Assembly: GCA_004335835.1 (NCBI GenBank)
Contig: RWJK01001794.1
Coordinates: forward strand, 1 to 64,000
Origin: Scenedesmus sp. ARA3
Lineage: Eukaryota > Chlorophyta > Chlorophyceae > Sphaeropleales > Scenedesmaceae
Reading direction: 5' to 3'
DNA length: 64,000 nucleotides
Below, piece by piece: positions 58,543-64,000 of the stretch (position 1 is the first letter of the stretch; every line of letters starts with the position of its first letter). The notes under the pieces were generated by a model. That model was not told the DNA's origin. It did not search any database and saw nothing but the letters and a program-made list of their open reading frames with translations. Made by a program: the position numbers and the translations under genes.

Positions 58543-60887
58543 GGCCCCAAAGGCCAGTGTGTGGGCGCAAGATAGTGACCGAACTACCCTCCATCAGAGC
58601 ATCTGTCACAGAGGGAGTTGATATTTGGCGCTGTGCTCCGCTAGTCTACTGTGTTGTTGTCAACTACACTACAGCTCAATGTTAGGATTCCAGGTGACAC
58701 TTCTTGCTGTTGCTTGGCGCTGTTGTTGGTAGAGGTTGAACAGGGTTGCCTGAACATTGGCGCTTGATTTTGAATAGGCACCGTTGCCTGTGTTGCGCCC
58801 TGCCAGGGCAGTGCAGCATTGCTGGCGGTATGCATGAGGCCAGGGGTGTGGCTTGCGCATGGATGGCTTGCTTCCAAGAAAGAGCGCGGCGTGCGTCTGT
58901 GCGGCGATAAAGTCGCTCTGTTTGTGCAGCAGTGGGTTGTGTGCGCACCCGTGCTGCTGCTTTGGTTGATGCTGACAAATTGGACACTGTGCTGATTGCT
59001 GCTCTAGGTTTCTGCAGTGTAGAAGCAGTTGCCTGTTGTGCATGCTTACATATATATACGTGGTTTGTTGCCTGCTTGAATGGCCACTACCAGCTATCAG
59101 TTACAGTGTTTGGCTAGCGCCTTGGCAGGTTTCAGCAGCAGCTGCATGTGAGCCTCTGCGGCAGTGCACCGCCAGTCTCAGCAACCTGAGCATTTGCTGC
59201 ATCTGTGATGGGCCGCAGCAGCTCTCGGTGGCATGCTGAGTCCGCAGCTCTGTTTTGGTGTTCACCGCTATCATTTTGAAGATATGGGCTGTGGGAGCAA
59301 CTATTACAGTGTAGGTGCTTCTGGACATGCAGGTCTCATGATGTGATGATGATGTGCTGGACAACTTGTCCCGCATGATGCAGGCTGGCTTTCCATGATC
59401 CTGCGTGACCCACCAAGGATTCGATAAACAAAAAAATGGAGTGGCATGATGTGTCTAAACGGTGTGGCGTGTATCGCTACAACCGACACTGCAATTGCAT
59501 GAGATTGTCAGTGATGGTGTCCTCAACTTATTGACCTGGGCGCGCTGCAGGCCAGATGGATGTGGCTCACAGAATGTGTCGATCATGCATGAAGCTGTTG
59601 GCACACAACATGTGTGTATGATACAACATGTGTGTATGATACAGCAGCGCATGCCTGCAGGCAGAACAGCGGGCTTGCTGTCATCAGTGCTGCTTCGTGG
59701 CATCTGCCAGATCAGTTGCTGCAGTGCAGCGGGACCATCAAGGAATGTATCTGTGCATCAGGTTTGCATGGAGGATATTGATTGTTATCAAGATGGCGCA
59801 GTGCACAATCAGGTTGTGGGCTGCATATGTGCACACATCAACAAGTGTGGAGCCAGGTACCAGAACTGGTACACCATCTGGGATGGTGCTGTGCAATGGG
59901 ACACGTGTGTCAACATGTGCTGCTCCTGAGAATGTGAGTCTTTTTCAGAAATTTTAGATTATGGCGCATACATGTGGCAGGGTATTGAGCAATCTCGTGT
60001 TTGCTGTCTGGGGCGCGTTGTTTGACTGTGCTGCCAGTCAAGTGTGTTGGCACATCCTGTGCTGGCCAGGCTACAGGGCTTGCTGTTGATGATTCCTGCA
60101 GGGCATGCACACATATTGGTAGCAACTGAGCAATCAAGTGTCTTATTGGGCAATGCTTCTGTCAATGAGCCACTTCAACTGGCAGCGTTGGGCATTGACA
60201 GTATCACACATGCTCATTGGTGCTGCTGGTTGGCTCGTGGAGCGGCCCAGTTCACATATCGTGAGCTATACTTTTTGATTTGGGCGTCTGATAGCGGTTT
60301 CTTCTTGGTTTACGGTACATGCCATAGGCAACAGACTATTGCTGCAGCATAATCAAGTTCATCATCGCTGTGATTTCTACAGCTGCTGTGCACACAAGCG
60401 CCAGTCTTTCTTCTGCGGGGTACTTTGCGGGGTATTTGTTTCTGGTTGATTGGCACCGCCACTCAGATCATCGTGAGGGTGGACACTGGCTGGCAGACGC
60501 GGCGTGATGTGTCATGCTACCATGGTCTTGTCTTGCTGGCCAGCTGCGAGATGCACTTTGTGTGAAACTGGATGCAGCACAGCATATATGTATGCTGTAT
60601 GCTGATGCTCGCTGAGTCAATGACCTAGGATGTAATGACATTGTAGGAAACAACCAGGAAGCGTTGGTGCAATGCATGCATGTCCACATAACGGGCTGGC
60701 ACACAGATGAAGCGGAATACTGCCTGGGCGGGAACCCTAGACACTGAATCGTGCTCAGCACGGTGTTAACAGTTTAAAATACATGGAATACGGCAATTCT
60801 AGACTCAATTGCATAAGTATGTCGTGTCCTGTACGTGCTGCGTACGGAAAGGCGGGCACTTAGGGCTGTCATCGATGAAGCGTTCTC
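58543..60887. other. Intergenic, no gene recognised
   Basis: AT-richer DNA with few CTG runs. It holds a perfect 18-bp direct duplication (ACAACATGTGTGTATGAT at 59605-59622 and 59623-59640). Open frames such as 59462-59929 (+) and 60468-60761 (-) show no domain or splice continuity. The 3' part should be the promoter of the beta-propeller gene. Confidence 0.55.
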
Positions 60888-63800
60888 ATGGCGTTTGATG
60901 GGCTCACCAGCAGCCCTTTGAGACGTCCAGAAGCTTCGAACAGCACATGTGTTCCATCTGGGGCGTTCGCGTGGGGCCTGGTCCACCAGTATGCTGCTGC
61001 AGATACTGGCCAGTTGAAAGCAGCTTGTCTGCATCAGGACACGCTTTACGTCTCCAGCAGAAGAGGCATATGGCAGATAGAGTCTCGCGGTGGAAAGTGA
61101 GCACGTTTGCTGCCAGGGTGCTGTCGTGTCAGGGACTGCAACGATCTATGTGCCGCCCAACAGTACTGTATGCTGCTGGTCTCATGGCAGCAGTGCTGGT
61201 ACGCATGCTTATAACTGCTGTAGGACGCCTTGGTGCTTCTTGATGGCCGAGAATTTCCTACCAACTCTTTCGTCACGCACGCTGCCTTATAAAACACGCA
61301 GGTATGAGGAGTTTCAGCGTGCTGATGCAGCCAGCAGCAGTCAGGGCCTGGTACACAACCTCTGTGCCACACCCAGCAGCACTGGTCCGCTACTGTGGGC
61401 TTGCAGCGGCGCAGGTGCTGCCAGCATCTACAGCATTCAAAGCAAGTCCCTTGTGCGAAAGGTGGGTGCCACTAAATTGCTTCTGGGAGTGACATCCTGA
61501 CTGCAGCGACAGCGTCACAGCAGCAACAGCAGACGAGGCAGCCATGCACCCGTCCTTTTCAAGTAGAAACAGCAGCAGCTGTGTTATGACCAAGTGGCAT
61601 GCACATACAGCAGTGGCTGGTGTGGCCAGATTGCTTATAGCACACTGCTCCCTGCACGCACGACTTGCACGCCCCGCACATCCATTGCTGACCCTTGGTG
61701 CACGCATGTGCCTGCAGGCATTCCCTGCACACAATGGTGAGGTGCTGGCCCTGCAGGCGTCAGGCAGCCAGGCTGGCAGCTTCCTGGTCAGCGGCGGCAC
61801 CGACTTCCAGGTGAGACCAGGGCTGCTGCCTGCGTGGCAGCCAGCACCAGAACACAACACCAGCATCCACCCAGTCCAGCCGCCTAAAGCACAATAGCAG
61901 CAGCAGCAGCAGCAGCAGCAGCACTCCTGCTTTTGCTCTTGAGCAGACCGCATTTAGGTTCTGCAATGTGACACAGGTTCTGTCACCCACACTGTGGCAT
62001 GTAGACCTGGTGTGCCACATCCAGCAGCTGAAGGCTATCCTGCAAGCATGCGCCAGGTAAGCTGTGATGCTCTTTGCTGATACTCAATTACCCATGGCCC
62101 GCTCGCTGCTGTTTACTGCTGTTATGCTGTCGTTGCTGCTGCTGCCCGGCTGCTGCTGCTGCCACTGCTCCGTCCCACCACCAGGTCAAGACCTGGGCCC
62201 CTGCCGGCGACCTGCTGTCAGCCAGCGGCCACCACCATGCAGCCATACAGTGCCTGGCTGTGGTTACCTTGCCTAGCGGATACTCTGCAGCAGCAGCAGC
62301 CAGCGGTGGCAGCACCAGCAGGGGCAGCAGCGGCAGCGGCTTAAGGCGCACAAGCACAGCTGGTCGTCGCAGAACCACCAGTGGCATCAGCCAGCCAAGC
62401 GCCTTTAGCAGCACTGGCATTGCTGCAGCTGCTGCAGCTGTTGGTGGTGTCGATGGTGCCCTCAAGGTGTGGGCTGGCGCTGCTGATGGCAGCCTGTCTG
62501 TGTGCCTTGACGCCAGCGGCGCAGGCCAGCTGGACCCCGCCGGCTGGAGGGTCTTCAAGCCGGACGGCAATATGAAGGGTGAGTGGCACACCTACCAGCA
62601 GTGACATGCTTGCAGGAGACTTGCCGGAGCATGCATGTTGTGCTGCTGGCGCCACCATGTGGTGGCAAGTAGCAGTACTGCAAGCGACCGTACCAATGCG
62701 GCTGAAACGAGATTTCGCAATGCCCCCCACTGTTGGGCTTCCACCAACAAATGTTTCTACCCATGCCTGCTATGAAACTGCAGCCGCGCGCTGCATGCTG
62801 GCGCTGCCTGACGGCCGCCTGTGTGTGGGCTGCGAGGATGGCCGGCTGTTCATCTTTGACGGCGCTTCTGAGGCACAGCTGGGCGTGGTCAAGGCGGCAG
62901 CAGGCGCCATCTCAGCAATGGCACTGCTGGGAACACCAGCCAGCTCCTGCTCCATCAGCAGCAGCAGCAGCAGCAGCAGCAGTGCACAGCAGGTCTGGGT
63001 GGCCAGTGAGCGCGCCGTCAATGTGCTTGACGCCAGCAGTGGCGCGCTGCTGTTCAGCGTTGCTGCTGATGGTGACGGCGGCTTTGTCAAGGCGCTGCTG
63101 GCCTGGGACTGGGGCGCCTGGGTGCTGGGCACCGGCAGCCTGCGCCAGCTGGCAGCCAGGGCTGCTTGGGACAGCCTGTCGCAGCAGGTAAGGGCTGTAC
63201 AGTAGGCAACCTTTTCACCAGCGTCATGGAATCGACAAGCTGAGAAACAGTGCAAAGCAGAACTCTCAACTGCTGCAGGCGGACGTGGCTTTACCATGCA
63301 GGCATGCTTGCAATGAGCATTGTCGGTGCCAGCAAGCATCCAGGCGTAATGTATGCATGCCCCGCAGGCACATGCCCACATCACCCTCTTTCTACATCCC
63401 TCCTACTTCCTTGCAGGCGGTCGACCTGGCATCCCAGCTGACTGCCGCACGTAACGACCTAGGCAACAGCCAGATGCTGTCAGGGCAGCAGGCGCTGCAG
63501 CTGCACCAGCAGGAGCAGCAGCTCGCTGCAGCAGCAGAGCAGAACACGGCATTGCAACAGCAGTTGCAGGCAGCTTCACAGCAGGTGAGGCTGCTTGTGC
63601 AAGTTGCCAACGCTATGTGCTGCTGCTGGTGGATTGCAAAGGAAAGTTGGAGAACACCTCCTGTAGGTTTACCACTAGTATGTCAGAATGTGTACTACTG
63701 CTGCCCTTGACAAGACAATTCTCTGCATGGCTGCTATCAAAGACGTCAGCCGCAACTTGTCGCTGCACCGCAGGCGATGAGTCTGGCACAGCACAACGAG

Positions 63801-64000
63801 CAGCTGCAGCAGGAACTGCATGCCGTGCAGCAAACAGCAGCTCAGCTGCAGCAGCAAGTTCAGCAGCAGCTAGCTGGTGCAGAGGCAATAGCTGCCAACC
63901 AGCTTGCGGCAAAGGACGAGCAGCTGGCAGCAGCTGCTGCAGCACTGGCCGCAGCCCAGCAGGAGGTCAGCAGCAGCAAGGCAGAGCTGAGTGCCTCTCA
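60888..64000 (+). CDS. Beta-propeller (WD40-like) plus coiled-coil protein, 3' end outside window
   Basis: Seven exons are visible: 60888-61096, 61302-61461, 61718-61810, 62185-62578, 62784-63187, 63417-63584, and 63774 to the window edge. They encode about 550 residues in frame. Residues about 35-420 hold short repeated WD40-like blades: LYVSSRRGIWQIES, FPAHNGEVLALQAS then SFLVSGGTDFQVKTW, GGVDGALKVW, and LPDGRLCVGCEDGRLFIFDG. A Ser/Gly/Arg-rich loop interrupts them in exon 4. From about residue 421 the sequence becomes a long Gln/Ala-rich coiled-coil, still open at the end. An N-terminal propeller followed by a coiled-coil suggests a scaffold; a specific family cannot be named. The start is the first in-frame ATG of exon 1. 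The 3' part, which would identify it, is missing. Confidence 0.75.
62958..62987. repeat. CAG-type repeat encoding polySer
   Basis: About ten consecutive AGC codons give a Ser run inside a propeller loop of the beta-propeller protein. Confidence 0.8.

Noticed and set aside
59462..59929. 155-codon plus-strand open frame
   Set aside because: Contains an 18-bp direct duplication and no domain; codon texture is unlike the neighbouring genes.
1..64000. tRNA, rRNA, transposase or reverse transcriptase genes
   Set aside because: Looked for typical tRNA box sequences and mobile-element protein motifs while reading; none was convincing.

Overview
The window is nuclear DNA of a green alga (Chlorophyta, probably Chlorophyceae). 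Genes are split by many short introns with GTGAGN donors. Coding and intronic DNA is full of CAG/CTG repeats that encode Gln, Ala and Ser runs. UGUAA-type poly(A) signals lie behind some genes, and the encoded families are eukaryotic. The species is not identified. The gene models were built by hand: every one reads through without a frame break, apart from one DNA methyltransferase junction that needed a choice and one gene that is truly broken.

Layout. 1-1030: a 190-bp tandem repeat and hairpins. 1031-8299 (-): GAF-like/TKL protein kinase with degenerate catalytic motifs. 9754-14849 (-): WDR91 orthologue, with a minisatellite and a 50-N gap in its last intron. 15417-18466 (+): peroxisomal adenine-nucleotide carrier (PNC/PMP34), divergent from WDR91. 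20096-21437 (-): UFC1, the UFM1-conjugating enzyme. 21706-37534 (-): a 24-exon ATRX/ARIP4-type SNF2 remodeler of about 3,264 residues. 38743-45750 (+): a BAH-domain cytosine-5 DNA methyltransferase, head to head with the remodeler. 45751-49833: no convincing gene. 49834-53222 (-) and 54331-57944 (+): an inverted, divergent pair of paralogous protein kinases. The plus copy looks intact. The minus copy carries two out-of-frame deletions. 58212-58542 (+): a possible three-exon gene for a 66-residue protein. 60888-64000 (+): start of a beta-propeller plus coiled-coil protein that runs off the window.

Links between genes. The remodeler and the methyltransferase share an upstream region and plausibly act in the same chromatin pathway. 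The kinase pair shows duplication, local gene conversion, intron gain or loss and decay side by side. Both copies keep a roughly 260-290-residue insertion in the activation segment and a C-terminal CaaX box. The rest are housekeeping functions: endosomal trafficking, peroxisomal transport and UFMylation.
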